In this document: in pieces, positions 33,401 through 43,291 of the stretch | Layout of the letters: each line of letters begins with the position of its first letter | Numbering within the stretch: the first letter of the stretch is position 1 | Source: Diaporthe sp. PMI_573 | Taxonomy: Eukaryota > Ascomycota > Sordariomycetes > Diaporthales > Diaporthaceae | Assembly: GCA_021399435.1 (NCBI GenBank) | Contig: JAJTUP010000016.1 | Location: forward strand, 744,001 to 808,000 | Direction: 5' to 3' | DNA: 64,000 nt | Made by a program: the position numbers and the translations under genes | Notes under the pieces: model-generated | What the model was told of the DNA's origin: nothing | The model's input: only the letters and a program-made list of their open reading frames with translations | Databases searched by the model: none

Positions 33401-36144
33401 CTTCACGGTGCAGAACGTGGGGCTGCGATACAAGGACACGACGCTCACGCTCTTCCTCGACATTCTCGCGCACCTGGGGCCGATTGAGCTGGACCTGCTG
33501 GGCTTTGGCATCGGCGTTGACCTCAGCTCCTCGCTGCAGTCCATCTTCACGCAGACGCCCAGCTTCACCATCCAGGGCATGGGCGTCGAGCTCAACATCG
33601 ACATTGTCGGCGTGGCTGGCCTCTTTGTCGAGCGGCAGGACCCCGTCACGCAGTCCAAGATGTACATCGGCGGCATCGACCTGACCATCGAGCCCTACTC
33701 GTTCCTGGCCGTGGGCGCGTATGGCGAGATCTCTCCCCCGTCTGGCTTCCCGTTTAAGACCGTCTTCTTCTTCGCCAAGCTCGACGGACCGCTGATCGAG
33801 CTCGAGTTCGTTACCATCAGCGGCATCTGCCTCGGCTTCGGCTACAACAGCTCCCTGCGCTTCCCCAGCGTCGCCGAGCTGCCCACGTTCCCCTTCATCC
33901 AGTCCACCGCGCTGACGGGCGACGACCCGCTGACCATTCTCAGCCAGCTCACCTCTACGGATCCGACCCTGGGCGTTGTGAGCCCCAAGGACACCAGCTT
34001 CTGGCTGGCGGCCGGCGTCGAGGGCAAGCTGGTGCAGTGCATCTCCGTGAGCGCCGTCGTCGTCTTCGAGTTCAACCCTTACATGTCTCTCGGTATATTC
34101 GCCCGCGCCATCGCGCAGATGCCGCCGGCGCCCACGTCGCGCGACGAGAGCTTCATCTACGTGGAGCTCGGCGTCGAGGCCACCGTCGACTTCCACCAGG
34201 GCGCCATGGTGATCCAGGCGCAGCTGAGCCCCAACTCGTTCGTCATCACCCCGCAGTGCCACCTGTCGGGCGGCTTCGCCTTCTGCTACTGGTTCCCCCC
34301 CTCGGGCCACGCCGGCGACTTTGTCTTCTCCGCGGGCGGCTACCACTCGGCCTTCCGCCCGCCGCCGCATTACCCCGTGCCTGAGCGGCTGCAGATCTCG
34401 TGGGCCGTGAGCGACGTGCTCAAGATTGATGGACAGGCCTATTTTGCCATCACGCCCAAGGTGTGCATGGGCGGCGGCGTGCTGAGCGCACATTTCGATG
34501 CTGTAAGTTGAGCCTCCTGCATTCCAGAACCTAACCCATCATTGCTTCGTAAGAGGCCTCCAAGGGAGCCTCATTTCGCGAAAAGCAGAGCACATAAGGA
34601 AATACTAATTAGTCTTCTGTTAGGGCCTTTTGCACGCGTGGCTTACTGCCTGGGTCGACGCGCTCATCGAGTACCACCCCTTTGGCATGCTGGTTGACAT
34701 CGGATTGGAGATTGGGGTCAGCTTCACGCTCGAGCTATTGTTCATCAGTATCGATATCTCCGTCTCTATTGGCGCCGAGCTTACCCTTTGGGCTATCCCC
34801 TTCGGCGGGTCTGTATATGTCGACTTCTGGGTCTTTGGCTTCACAATCGGCTTCGGCGCGGATCAGCCAAGTGACCAAGCTACCGATATGACGACCTTTT
34901 ACAATCTGCTCACGCAGATTCCCGGTGCGGATGATCCGTCTGACGGGTCCGCCAAGTCTCCGCTGGTCGACAAGCTGCACGTCTTGAGCGTCGAGACTGG
35001 GTTGTACGCCGACGATGCGAAGGACCCCGAGTCGAAACAGTCCATCATGTGGCAGGTCAAGCGCGGCAATTTCCAGTTCCGGGTCCAGACGCGGGTGCCG
35101 CTGACGGAGGTCTGGGAGCCCGACTTCGACAAGACGGACCCGCTGGCGTACACATCGCTGGACACGCCCTTCTTCGCGCGGCCGATGCACTTGACGCAGC
35201 AACTCATCTCCACCATGACGGTTGCCGTGACCAAGGATCCCATCGTCGGCGCGGCGACAGCCGATGCCGCCCCAAGAGACCCGATGAAATTTACTATTGT
35301 AGGGCCCGTTCTGAAAGAAGTACCAAAGGCGCTCTGGGACATTTGTGAGTTTCTTCTACCCCTGAATTAGGCGCCACGTTTTGATGGATATCGAATTCGA
35401 GATATTGATGGTAGCCGACTGACTTGATATCACTTTCCAGGGCCGGCTCCTTCGAATGAAGACCCACTTGCACCAGATGACGGCACTCTCCTCCTCATGA
35501 TGGGGGCTACTTTCCATGCGCCACCGCCTCAGATTGCCAAGGATGATCTTGTACCGCGAGACGTGGTGGCTTCGCTCGCTCTCGACGTGTTCACGGACGC
35601 AGATCGTCCCGGAGATGGCGGGGACGGTCATCCCAGCCTGCCACCAGATGTTGTAGATTACTCGGACGAGTGGAATTCCGCGCAGCCGATCGCTGGGGAC
35701 GGGCAATGGGCGTCTGCACAGAAAGCATGGATGACCCCAGGCATCGTTCTGCCAACAGCACCAACCAACTCCCCAGCCACCCAACCAATGGAGCGTCTCG
35801 CCTCGCCAAGGGTCAAAATGCTACGAGGGCGGGATTTCGACCTTGAAAAGGAAGCAGTCAGGCAAAGGCTCGCTGCAACAACTCCGAAGATATCTGCCGT
35901 GTCGTCCACGACCAATGACCCGAGCCCAAGCGAAGACGAAGACGTCGTGAATGCGAGCGTGGTTGATGTCACTATGGACATGTGGAGTGTGGCTTTCGGA
36001 TGGCCAGTAATAGATGACCAGTCAAAGGAGAACGGGCTTAAGAACGAACTGCACATCGACAAGGATGGGGACGGTCCTATGGTTTGGAAGGACTTTGACA
36101 TTCTTTACATGGCGGCACCACTGATTGGAGTGGCAAATGCTTAA
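27477..36144 (+). CDS. Giant fusion C: metallo-beta-lactamase fold plus DUF6603 (about 2,600 aa)
   Basis: Eleven exons can be joined: up to 27871, 27927-27948, 28041-28052, 28115-29093, 29171-29227, 29289-29497, 29565-31678, 31734-31922, 31992-34502, 34624-35344 and 35441-36144. All ten introns have GT-AG ends and preserve frame. Numbering from base 27575, the N-terminal 540 residues form a ComEC-type metallo-beta-lactamase: 'AVIIDGGWH' (strand), 'VVTHWDGDHYEG' (HxDxDH metal motif, H103, D105, D107, H108), 'CYSAGDAN' (D453) and 'KVSHHG' (H484-H485). A Ser/Thr-rich linker follows. From about residue 1230 a beta-rich region resembles DUF6603: 'LDLLGFGIGVDL', 'SFTIQGMGVELNID', 'GGIDLTIEPYSFLAVGAY', 'GGYHSAF.PPPHYP' and a distal block about 2150-2210. 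No start codon is found between the two parts. The first exon is unresolved: the frame is open back to 27509 without ATG, and an ATG at 27477 followed by a weak GTATTT donor (spliced to 27583) is one possibility. The MBL half should be a hydrolase; DUF6603 function is unknown. Confidence 0.75.
27927..28052 (+). other. Microexons encoding the metal-binding motif of gene C
   Basis: Exons of 22 bp (27927-27948) and 12 bp (28041-28052) carry 'VVTHWDG-D' and 'HYEG'. They are separated by a 92-bp intron and flanked by introns 27872-27926 (GTAAGT, CGAG) and 28053-28114 (GTACGT, GTAG). Automatic gene callers would probably skip them and lose the catalytic site. Confidence 0.7.
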
Positions 36145-36361
36145 GCTACATAACTAGCTAAACACAACACCCTGCTTATTTTCCGGAACTCTGAACACAC
36201 TTATGGTATTTACCTCCGAGGTTTTCACTTTCTCGACTAGGTATCAAGAGCCCATACTCCAAATTGCTGGATCCCCTTTTAGATCTTTCATCTACCTACA
36301 CTCCACCAACCTGGTTTCAGGAGTTGTTGCTCTTGTCTCCTATCTGCGACATGAAGCTGGC

Positions 36362-37740
36362 TTAGGTCACGTAGCGCCAAGTGCTGGAGTCGCCAGTCTC
36401 GGCCAGCCGCTTCTCCAGCTCCTTGTTCTTCCTCATGCACCACCATCTGACAACTAAGCAGCTGATAATGGAGAGACCGCAGCCGGCGATGATGATTCCA
36501 CCTCCAGTCTGGTATCGTGGCGCCTGATTGGTCATGAAGAAGTAGGGGGTGAACCAGTGGGTGACACTACTGGCGCAGTTGGCGATTGCCACAAGGGCGG
36601 CCCGCTTAGTCCGGGGCCGGGGCACGACCGACGTCTCCCATGAGATGTGAAGGTTGAGGGCGATGAAAGGTCCGCTGCACAGGAGGAATAGGCTAAAGTA
36701 TCTTGGCCCGGCCTCGAGCGTCGAAATCATGATGACCGTGCCGATGAGGCACATGGCCATGCTGAAGACGATGTGCCAACAGTGCTCGAGCATCTTACCG
36801 CTCGACCAAGAAAGGAGAAGACAGACTAGGTACGAGAACGCGTACTGCGGTGCCTGGAGGAGGTATGTTCCAGTCTCAGAGAAATGGAAGGTATCCAAGA
36901 TCTAATGTCCAAAATACGTATTAGGCAACGGCAGTTGAACGAAGAGACCCAGAGGCCACAAGACTCACCAAGGGGAAGAAGTCCTTGAAAGACTGCGCGA
37001 TGATGACGGAGAAGTGCAGCGCCGAAAACATCCAGGTAAAGGGATCTCGAATCGCTTGCACCACGCCTCCCCAGTAGGTTCCTTCGTCATCCTCAGAGAG
37101 ACCGCCGGCCGACACTAGCTGTCTGTACTGGGCCATCTCTGACTCCTCGGGAGTGAGGAAATATTCGCCGGTGTTATTAGGCCGTTTTGGTATATATAAA
37201 ACGGAGACCAAACCAATGAGGATGCTCACAGCACCTTCGATAAGCACAAACCACTGTAACAGTGCCCTTTTTAATAGAACAGTGGAGACCCCGCAAACAC
37301 TAGAGGTGGAGGGTGAGAAAGGCGAAAAAGAGAATAAACACTAACCTTCCAGGAAGCCAGCCCAGCGGTCCCCTTCATGTTTTGCAGAATTCCAGCAGCC
37401 AAAAGACCGGATATGATGTTCGACACAATATTGCCAGCATGCCAGATACTCATGCGGAGGGGCGACTCCTCCTTCGTGTACCAGGACGAGGTCATAAGCG
37501 ATACGGCTGGAACGAACGGGCCCTCAGTGAGGCCGACGAGGAATCGACACAGGATGAAGGACCAACCGCTCGTCATCGCCGCCTGGTACAGGTCCAATCT
37601 CGACCAACCGGGAAATATCACCAAACTGGCCAAGTGCCGAAATTCTCTACAAAATTGGTTTCTGACGACGCGGTTGGCTATGCCTACTTCACAATAAAGT
37701 AATGAGTTCCGGAATCAGTCTGTCATTGTCCACAAAAGCC
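36362..37740 (-). pseudogene. N-terminally truncated MFS transporter (Dal5-like)
   Basis: Exons 37740-37346, 37253-36969 and 36901-36362 are joined by introns 37254-37345 (GTTAGT to TTACAG) and 36902-36968 (GTGAGT to TTAG), giving 'ASWK-WFVLIEG' and 'FPL-ILDTFHFSE'. The product contains 'RFLVGLTEGPFVP' (helix 4 and the loop after it), 'SSWYTKEE', 'LIEGAVSILIG', 'YIPKRPNN' and six C-terminal helices, ending in a basic tail. This is the anion:cation symporter group of the major facilitator superfamily, whose members import allantoate, nicotinate and similar small anions at the plasma membrane. Helices 1-2 and most of 3 are absent, no ATG precedes the surviving part, and an in-frame TGA lies just upstream. 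It is therefore a 5'-deleted gene. Confidence 0.75.
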
Positions 37741-38857
37741 TCATGTACATGTATTACTAGTGAGAGAACCCGCTTCGTCCTACGAAAGCTAAGGACAAAC
37801 TCAAGGCGCCCCACTCATGCATATATTTACAGTTGCGCTCGGTTGGCTCTCCCACACCAGGAAGCACTCCTTACCACCTTATCATCGCAGTCAGGCGCTG
37901 CTGTCACTTTCACACCGGAAGGCTCACTACACAGCCACGAAGTCCAAGAAGCAGCGTGCGGTATAACAGGGTGCCTTGAAGAATTAGCACAGCTCGGTCT
38001 CGTGCAGTATTTACCACCCAGCGCGTAAGTTTGTATAACTGTTACAATGTGTGTCGCCTAGCAGCAGCTGATAACTTGTGGAGTCTGGCATTTACTGCGC
38101 TTCCGCTGTTGCTTAGCGTCCTCGACTTGAAGATACCGCCCCCGACGGATCTGCCAGCTAAGCGGGCGGCGAAGAAGCATCGGTTTCACGTTCTTGTTGA
38201 AGCCATGAAAGTCTATGAACCTCTTTATGATGGTGTAGAGTACATCAGCACCGCGATAAGGCACTTTGTGGAATCGGCAGAGTTAGAGCCTTGCCTGGCA
38301 CATCGAATAGTCTGATCACAGACTGGACGGATCTCCTCGTCTGGCAGCCCACCGCCTATCTGCGCCGGACCCTGACTATGGACTTAACCCTGAGCTCAGC
38401 AAAGATCCCTGGCGAAAACGACTTTCCTAGCATCCTGAGAGGAGACTACTCTGCATGCATTAGCGCGCACTATTCTCCCTTATTAACTGCCGATTCTCGA
38501 AGGACGGCCAGTGCTAATAATGTTGGCTCATCTGTTTCGAGGCCACAGGGCCAGACCGATACGGTACATGCACATCGCCCAATTACAAGCAGACGCGAGG
38601 AAACTCGCGAAACCGAAACTGCCTCCGGAGGCGATTTCAATGTTGTCCACCGTAGTGACACGAGCGATGACCAAGTCATGCCCATGGAATACACGGATTT
38701 GATATCATTCGCGCTGATGACATCATCGCCGTCGAATAATCCAGAGTCACCAGACGATCAATCTGCCGCGCATACCACAGTGTGTGACTCGATAACGGAA
38801 GTCACGGCTTCCTTGAGCAGTGGGCAGGATAATGAGATTGACTGGGACGAATCTTAA
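37700..38857 (+). pseudogene. Truncated fungal transcription factor remnant
   Basis: Consecutive plus-strand frames contain 'HEVQEAACGITGCLEELAQL', 'LLLSVLDLKIPPP', 'RFHVLVEAMKVYEPLYDGVE' and 'DWTDLLVWQPTAYLRRTL' followed by 'FPSILRG'. From memory these are the conserved C-terminal blocks of a group of fungal Zn2Cys6-type transcription factors. The DNA-binding zinc cluster and the middle homology region are missing. The frame also breaks near 38025-38070, where a GTAAGT donor exists but no acceptor restores the frame, and again near 38285-38300. The last piece ends with an acidic, Ser-rich tail and a stop at 38857. It starts at the same place where the neighbouring MFS gene loses its 5' end. 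Confidence 0.55.
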
Positions 38858-39258
38858 AGGCTTCTCCGAGCCACACCATACGTAGCTGGTGAGGTCCAAT
38901 GTCCCAGGCTTTATTTTCCATCGGATTCATCCCTGTTTGTTAAACAGGAGACTCTGCATGATTGTGCTAATCGTGAGGCCATGGCAAGTTTTCTAGACGA
39001 GGAGAAAGGGAATCAAGGAAAGCCTACTGGGAGTAAGAGAAGAGGAAGAAAGAGCAACCGATCGAGGTCATGATGAAAGGAATATTTAAATTCTGAATCA
39101 ACCATGTCGACAAGCCAAACATCTCCTGTTTGCAGCAGGGGGTGCCTTACGCGCGCGTGCAGAATTGCGTACTGCGCGCACAGCCACACTTAATACCGAA
39201 TGAGACAGTAGTCAATTTTTAGTGTACATATTTGTAACTACTAGGAGATCGTTAGGGC
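38858..39258. other. Spacer without recognisable gene
   Basis: No open frame with a recognisable product. The sequence becomes AT-richer to the right, leading into the hydrolase remnant. Confidence 0.35.
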
Positions 39259-39560
39259 TTGCTAATAGATCAGAGTATCATCTTTGTCTATGGCTTAGGA
39301 TTAAATCCAGATTCAACATGGCAGGCCTCGAGGCTCACAGACGCCGCCACCGCTCTAGACGACGCATTCCTCGAAAACAGGCCTGTGAGCTGGGTTAGCG
39401 ATTTCCTACCTGATGACCTCCTTTCAGCAACCCGCAGAAACATCCACATCTACTTCTACAATTATGACTCATTCTAGAAGCGCGATGCTATATATACTCG
39501 GCTAAAGACCCTCGAAAACAAGCTCCTAGTGCATATTAAAGGGGAAATTTGTGTCTTAGA
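39259..39560 (+). pseudogene. SesB-like alpha/beta-hydrolase fragment
   Basis: The frame reads 'IIFVYGLGLNPDSTW', 'SWVSDFLPDDLLSATR' and 'IHIYFYNYDSF', then a TAG at 39475-39477, then continues in frame as 'KRDAIYTRLKTLENKLLVHI'. This is the N-terminal half of the alpha/beta-hydrolase domain that often forms the effector of fungal NLR-like (NACHT/ankyrin/TPR) proteins, where 'VHGLGxNPxxTW' is the oxyanion region. The TAG replaces a Trp codon (TGG to TAG), which on the minus strand is C-to-T in a CpA context, the RIP preference. The nucleophile and the receptor part are missing. The ankyrin scrap at 15.1 kb may be of similar origin. Confidence 0.6.
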
Positions 39561-39647
39561 TACAGTTAGTATAATTAGCTTCTAGAAACTTTTCTAACTA
39601 GTTTAACTTTAGGAGTGAAGCCGGAACCTGATTTTTATAGCACATAG

Positions 39648-40367
39648 CTACAGGGCGATCTCACAAACGTAAGCAGTCATGTCCCTGACCTCACAGTCGT
39701 CTTCCCCTTCAGCCCAGATCATGGACTGGAAGAAGTCGAGGGTGGGGTGGCCGATGTTCCACTCTAGCGTGTTGAGGATGTGCATCTCCATCTGTCGGAA
39801 CATGCCAGCGTCGTACAGGCCGCAGCACATGTTTTCGAGCTCATTGATCTGGGGTACTCGGTCCTTCTTGTCACCGTACTCGGCAGCAATCAGGAGGGCT
39901 GCGCAGCCAAGAAGCTGATATTGCTGATTGTACACCACCCGCTTAGAGCAGTACCTATCAAGCAGGTTAATTGTCAGGAAAAGGGTTTCCCGAAGGAGGG
40001 AGAAAGCAGTATACGCGCCGATCAGGAAGTCAATCAGATATGGCCTCATGAACCACTGGATCTCTCACTGCATGTCGATGAGGTTGACATCGGGCAGTGT
40101 CTCGACCTGGTGCGATGTCAGTGAGTTCCCCAGCAGATATGGAGTAATCTTTACCTCCATGTGCATAGCATGTTGCATAATGTCCTCGAGATATTCATCG
40201 CTGGCCAGTCTCGACAGCTTATGGGCAATTGTGATCTGCCTGTCGACCTTGGTGTCCCACGTCCTGGTGTGGGCCAGGCTCGCAGCTTGCTTAGCGGAAA
40301 ATAGGCGTACCCTTTGCCACTCAGTCTCGGAAAACATATCCTCGACTGATTGAGAGTGGGAAGCCAT
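39648..40367 (-). pseudogene. Cyclin-domain pseudogene
   Basis: The ATG at 40367 opens a frame with 'VEDMFSETEWQ', then 'QITIAHKLSRLASDEYLEDI' and a helical stretch. An in-frame TGA at 40067-40065 precedes '[17 protein letters not shown]', '[15 protein letters not shown]', '[19 protein letters not shown]' and '[16 protein letters not shown]'. These are the cyclin box of fungal G1/S-type cyclins, where 'MRPYLxDFL', 'LDRYCSxR' and 'LLIAAKY' contact the Cdk. The TGA sits where the family usually has Arg (CGA to TGA), so one C-to-T change explains it. The C-terminal cyclin fold ends early at a TAG after 'CEIAL'. It is a duplicated cyclin decaying in the accessory region. Confidence 0.75.
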
Positions 40368-41529
40368 AGTAAGAAAGTCGACCAAATCGATAGTCGTCAG
40401 TAATAGGTACAGTAGTCCGAAATGTATATACACAAATTCCCCAGGATGCATGCTTGTCTTGCTCAGAATTAGCACAGGATATTACACAAATATGCCCAGC
40501 ATGAAAGGAGTGCAACAGGGAAACAAGAGCAACTTGTTTGATTTCTGAACCAGTGAGTGAGGTTCACCATAAATTAACAAGCTGCATCATGCTCGTCACT
40601 ATACAAGGCAGGTTTCATTGCACTATACATGTTTGGTTGTCATTGGCGCAGAGCCCACCACTTTGAAACTTATTCCCGGATTGAGGACAAGAAGAAATGG
40701 CTGGGTGCTGGGCCTTGGCAGGGCCCGCCCCCTGATTTTGCAAAGTTGGATCTGGGTCTTGTAGCTAGAGGCCGGGAAGTTGCAGGCCGCCAAGATCGAA
40801 TATGCGTGAGAAATATGGAATCACGTGGTTAATCTTCGACGGCTGTCCTGGTAATCGTAGCTGGATGGGTCTCGAGTCATCGTGCACAGTGTCCTGTTCA
40901 TTTAGTTCCAATGGATTGTACGCTATCCACGGCCTCGTACGACTTTCAATCAGACCATTCACGATTTTTGCACGATTATACTATCCAGCTCCTTCTTCGG
41001 CTTCTCGCGGACTGAGATCAACCTTTAACCGATTATTTCCATTGGTTCGTCTGCCTTAGTACGTAAATACTACCTTGCTCTTACTCCTACATGACTAATA
41101 ACTTCGCAACTTCCTCCCCGTAGACCGTATCGACTAATAGAAGTCAGGTCTTTTTGGCGAGATAATGAAACTCTCCCTCTGTACTTCGCGGGAGGATGCC
41201 TCCGCTTCTTTCCCAGGCCACCAATTGAATGAGCCACATTTCAACCTGGCCATTCAAAGGCGGCTGCTCAAATAGCAGAAGTATTTGGCACACTAAGCTA
41301 TAGGCAGCAACGTCACTTGGCTATAAGATCCCATAGGAGAACGCTAGAGCGGAAAGCATACGACAAAATTTCAGGACAAAGCGGAAATGACAGTGTAGAT
41401 GAGTCAACTGTTTCGAAAAACGCTGCATATCTGCTTTTATATCCAGTCGGAGTGCCCGCTTATACACCCCAGGCAACAATGTCGCATTTAATGTAATCAA
41501 ACCCCAAACCCATCACTTTGGATTACTAA
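40368..41529. other. Spacer without recognisable gene
   Basis: No frame with a recognisable product. Short open stretches are uninformative and the composition resembles the adjacent pseudogenes. Confidence 0.35.
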
Positions 41530-41944
41530 CAGCGTGTCAAAGAGCTAGAAGCAGAACGGGCTTGGAGAAGGGCAGGTGATGTAGCTCTGAATGAGGCTAA
41601 AGAAGAGTTAAGGCGTTTAAACAGAAGCGTTAAATCCCTGACTCGGCTTAAGCACGAGTTGTAGATAACCTGTGAGAAATTGGGAAGTAGTCGAGAAGCC
41701 GGGAGAGTAGAAAGTGAGGATTTGAGAAACGACTAGAACTTTTGGAGAAAGAAGTATGATGATCTCAAACTGCGCCGCGAGAGCGAGTATTAGATGAGGT
41801 CCAACACGACTCCGTTTAGTGGTTCCAACCGAAAGCATATACTCTCGGCTTCTGGGTCCCTAAGTTGCAAGGACGATATAGAAGACTAGCTGGACTGGGT
41901 TTGAGAGCTGTCACGCTTAACACCACTACGCTATTAGTGCAAAA
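41530..41944 (+). pseudogene. Coiled-coil protein remnant with RIP-type stops
   Basis: One plus frame reads 'RVKELEAERAWRRAGDVALN', 'EELRRLNRSVKSL', 'CEKLGSSREAGRVESEDL', 'FWRKKYDDLKLRRESEY' and 'LDWV', broken by TAG at three places and TGA once. The TAGs fit CAG (Gln) and the TGA fits CGA (Arg) after C-to-T change. Heptad-like Leu spacing suggests a long coiled coil. The parent family is not recognised. Confidence 0.5.
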
Positions 41945-42368
41945 GTGATGCCGCTCATTACCATAGGCACTAGAATAACCCCCATCCTAGAGCGAGTTAG
42001 TTGGGTGACCTTTATAGGTGATGTCACAAGGAAGCTGTGGGGCCATTTCTTTATTTGGTTTCAATACACCATAGATTCCAATTTGTATGTTGCCTGAACA
42101 CCCATGCTAGATTAATGAATCAGTCAATGTTAGTCGATAATGTCACTCCGCTAGATTACTTAGACATTGTAGAAGTAGTTACAAAGCCAGTTGATTACAC
42201 TTGGAGGTTCTCAAAATTGGTCCTGTAAAGAATATAGGCAGTGTGCACTCTTATAATATACTGTAGCACGATTCCACTACATTCCATCTGTCGACCGAAG
42301 GACGCTGTAATTAATAGCATTGGAATCCCCATGAAGCAAACAATGAATTTGAAATATCAACGGCGCCT
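41945..42368. other. Spacer without recognisable gene
   Basis: No coding frame can be supported. The sequence may include the 3' end of the orphan gene to the right. Confidence 0.35.
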
Positions 42369-42803
42369 TTAACCGCGCAACATGACCATCCGTGTTTGAT
42401 GAGGAGTACTCGGCTCTGTGGTCCTCCCCTGTGAAGAAACTTCCTCCGTTCCTTCCGCCGCCTCTACCTCCTCTGCTGCAACTGCTGCCCCTGTTTCTTC
42501 TAACCTGCTTTTTAATCCATCGAGATTGTCATCAACACTCTCATTCTCTTTCATGTCTTCATTCACTTGAGCCAACTCCTTTTCCACATCATCTATGATC
42601 TGCGTCATCTCATATATGCCATTCTCCAAGTAGCCCTCTGATATCAAATTCTCAATCCTCTCCCAGTCTTCCCTTGGTTTAAGCACATACTTATTAGCAT
42701 CTCTTGCTTTGCGCTGCTCTGTCGTGTGCTCCCTTTCAAGGATCTCAGCAATCTTATCCAATCCCTGTCCAATCTTCTTCATCCCATCTGCTACATTTGC
42801 CAT
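42369..42803 (-). CDS. Orphan coiled-coil acidic protein (144 aa)
   Basis: A true ATG at 42803 opens 144 codons without introns. The N-terminal half is helical ('GMKKIGQGLDKIAEILE'), the middle is acidic with heptad-like spacing ('IIDDVEKELAQVNEDMKENE'), and the tail is rich in Glu, Ala, Ser and Thr. No domain is recognised. It is divergent from the orphan gene at 42998 with 194 bp between starts, suggesting a paired unit. Unlike its left neighbours it has no nonsense mutations. Confidence 0.45.
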   Translation of the reverse strand: MANVADGMKKIGQGLDKIAEILEREHTTEQRKARDANKYVLKPREDWERIENLISEGYLENGIYEMTQIIDDVEKELAQVNEDMKENESVDDNLDGLKSRLEETGAAVAAEEVEAAEGTEEVSSQGRTTEPSTPHQTRMVMLRG

Positions 42804-42829
42804 CGCATGTATGCTCAGGGCCGATTTAT

Positions 42830-42979
42830 GTTTTCCGACAACGACAATGACAATGGCAATGGCGGTTCTTGGTTATCACAAACGGCTGTGCTCAACAAAG
42901 GGCGCCCAGCAGGCGATCGCGGAACAGGAGGTCCTATTCCCTTGCCAGATGGTAATGGAACAAGCGATGCTACATAAAG
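42830..42979 (+). other. Possible 49-codon Gly/Asn/Asp-rich frame
   Basis: An ATG at 42830 opens a short frame ending in TAA at 42979 with the composition 'FSDNDNDNGNGGSWL' and 'GTGGPIPLPDGNGTSDA'. It occupies the space between the two divergent orphan genes. It could be a small protein, an upstream frame of the 42998 gene, or chance. Confidence 0.25.
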
Positions 42980-42997
42980 CACGGGTGTGAAGAATTA

Positions 42998-43291
42998 ATG
43001 GGAGTAGAAACGATTAATAAGAAAAAATGGCGAGACCCAATGCTCAATACGCTTGAATACATTTCAGGTTGGGTTGCGGGGAATGCTGAAGCAGGGAGGT
43101 CGCAACCTGGTGCAGCCACGTTAAATATACAGAAGCGCCAAGCCATTCTGGGGGCCAACTTACCGCCACACATATCGGTTGCCGGAACACGGAAAAAGGA
43201 CACAATCAAGAACCATCTAATTAGCCACAAGAATATCGTTGATTACATACAATCTGACAAATTCCAACAGATACTTCAAACAGTTAGGTAA
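42998..43291 (+). CDS. Orphan small basic protein (97 aa)
   Basis: An ATG at 42998 opens 97 codons ending in TAA. The protein is basic, with 'NTLEYISGWVAGNAEAGRS' in the first half and a helical C-terminus ('NIVDYIQSDKFQQILQTV'). No domain, signal peptide or membrane helix is recognised. It is head-to-head with the acidic coiled-coil orphan. Opposite charges of the pair suggest they could interact, which is inference only. Confidence 0.4.
   Translation: MGVETINKKKWRDPMLNTLEYISGWVAGNAEAGRSQPGAATLNIQKRQAILGANLPPHISVAGTRKKDTIKNHLISHKNIVDYIQSDKFQQILQTVR

Noticed and set aside
33204..34493. A 429-codon open frame on the minus strand
   Set aside because: It lies exactly opposite the DUF6603 exon of gene C, is rich in Arg, Gly, Asp and Val as expected from an antisense frame of GC-rich codons, and shows no domain.
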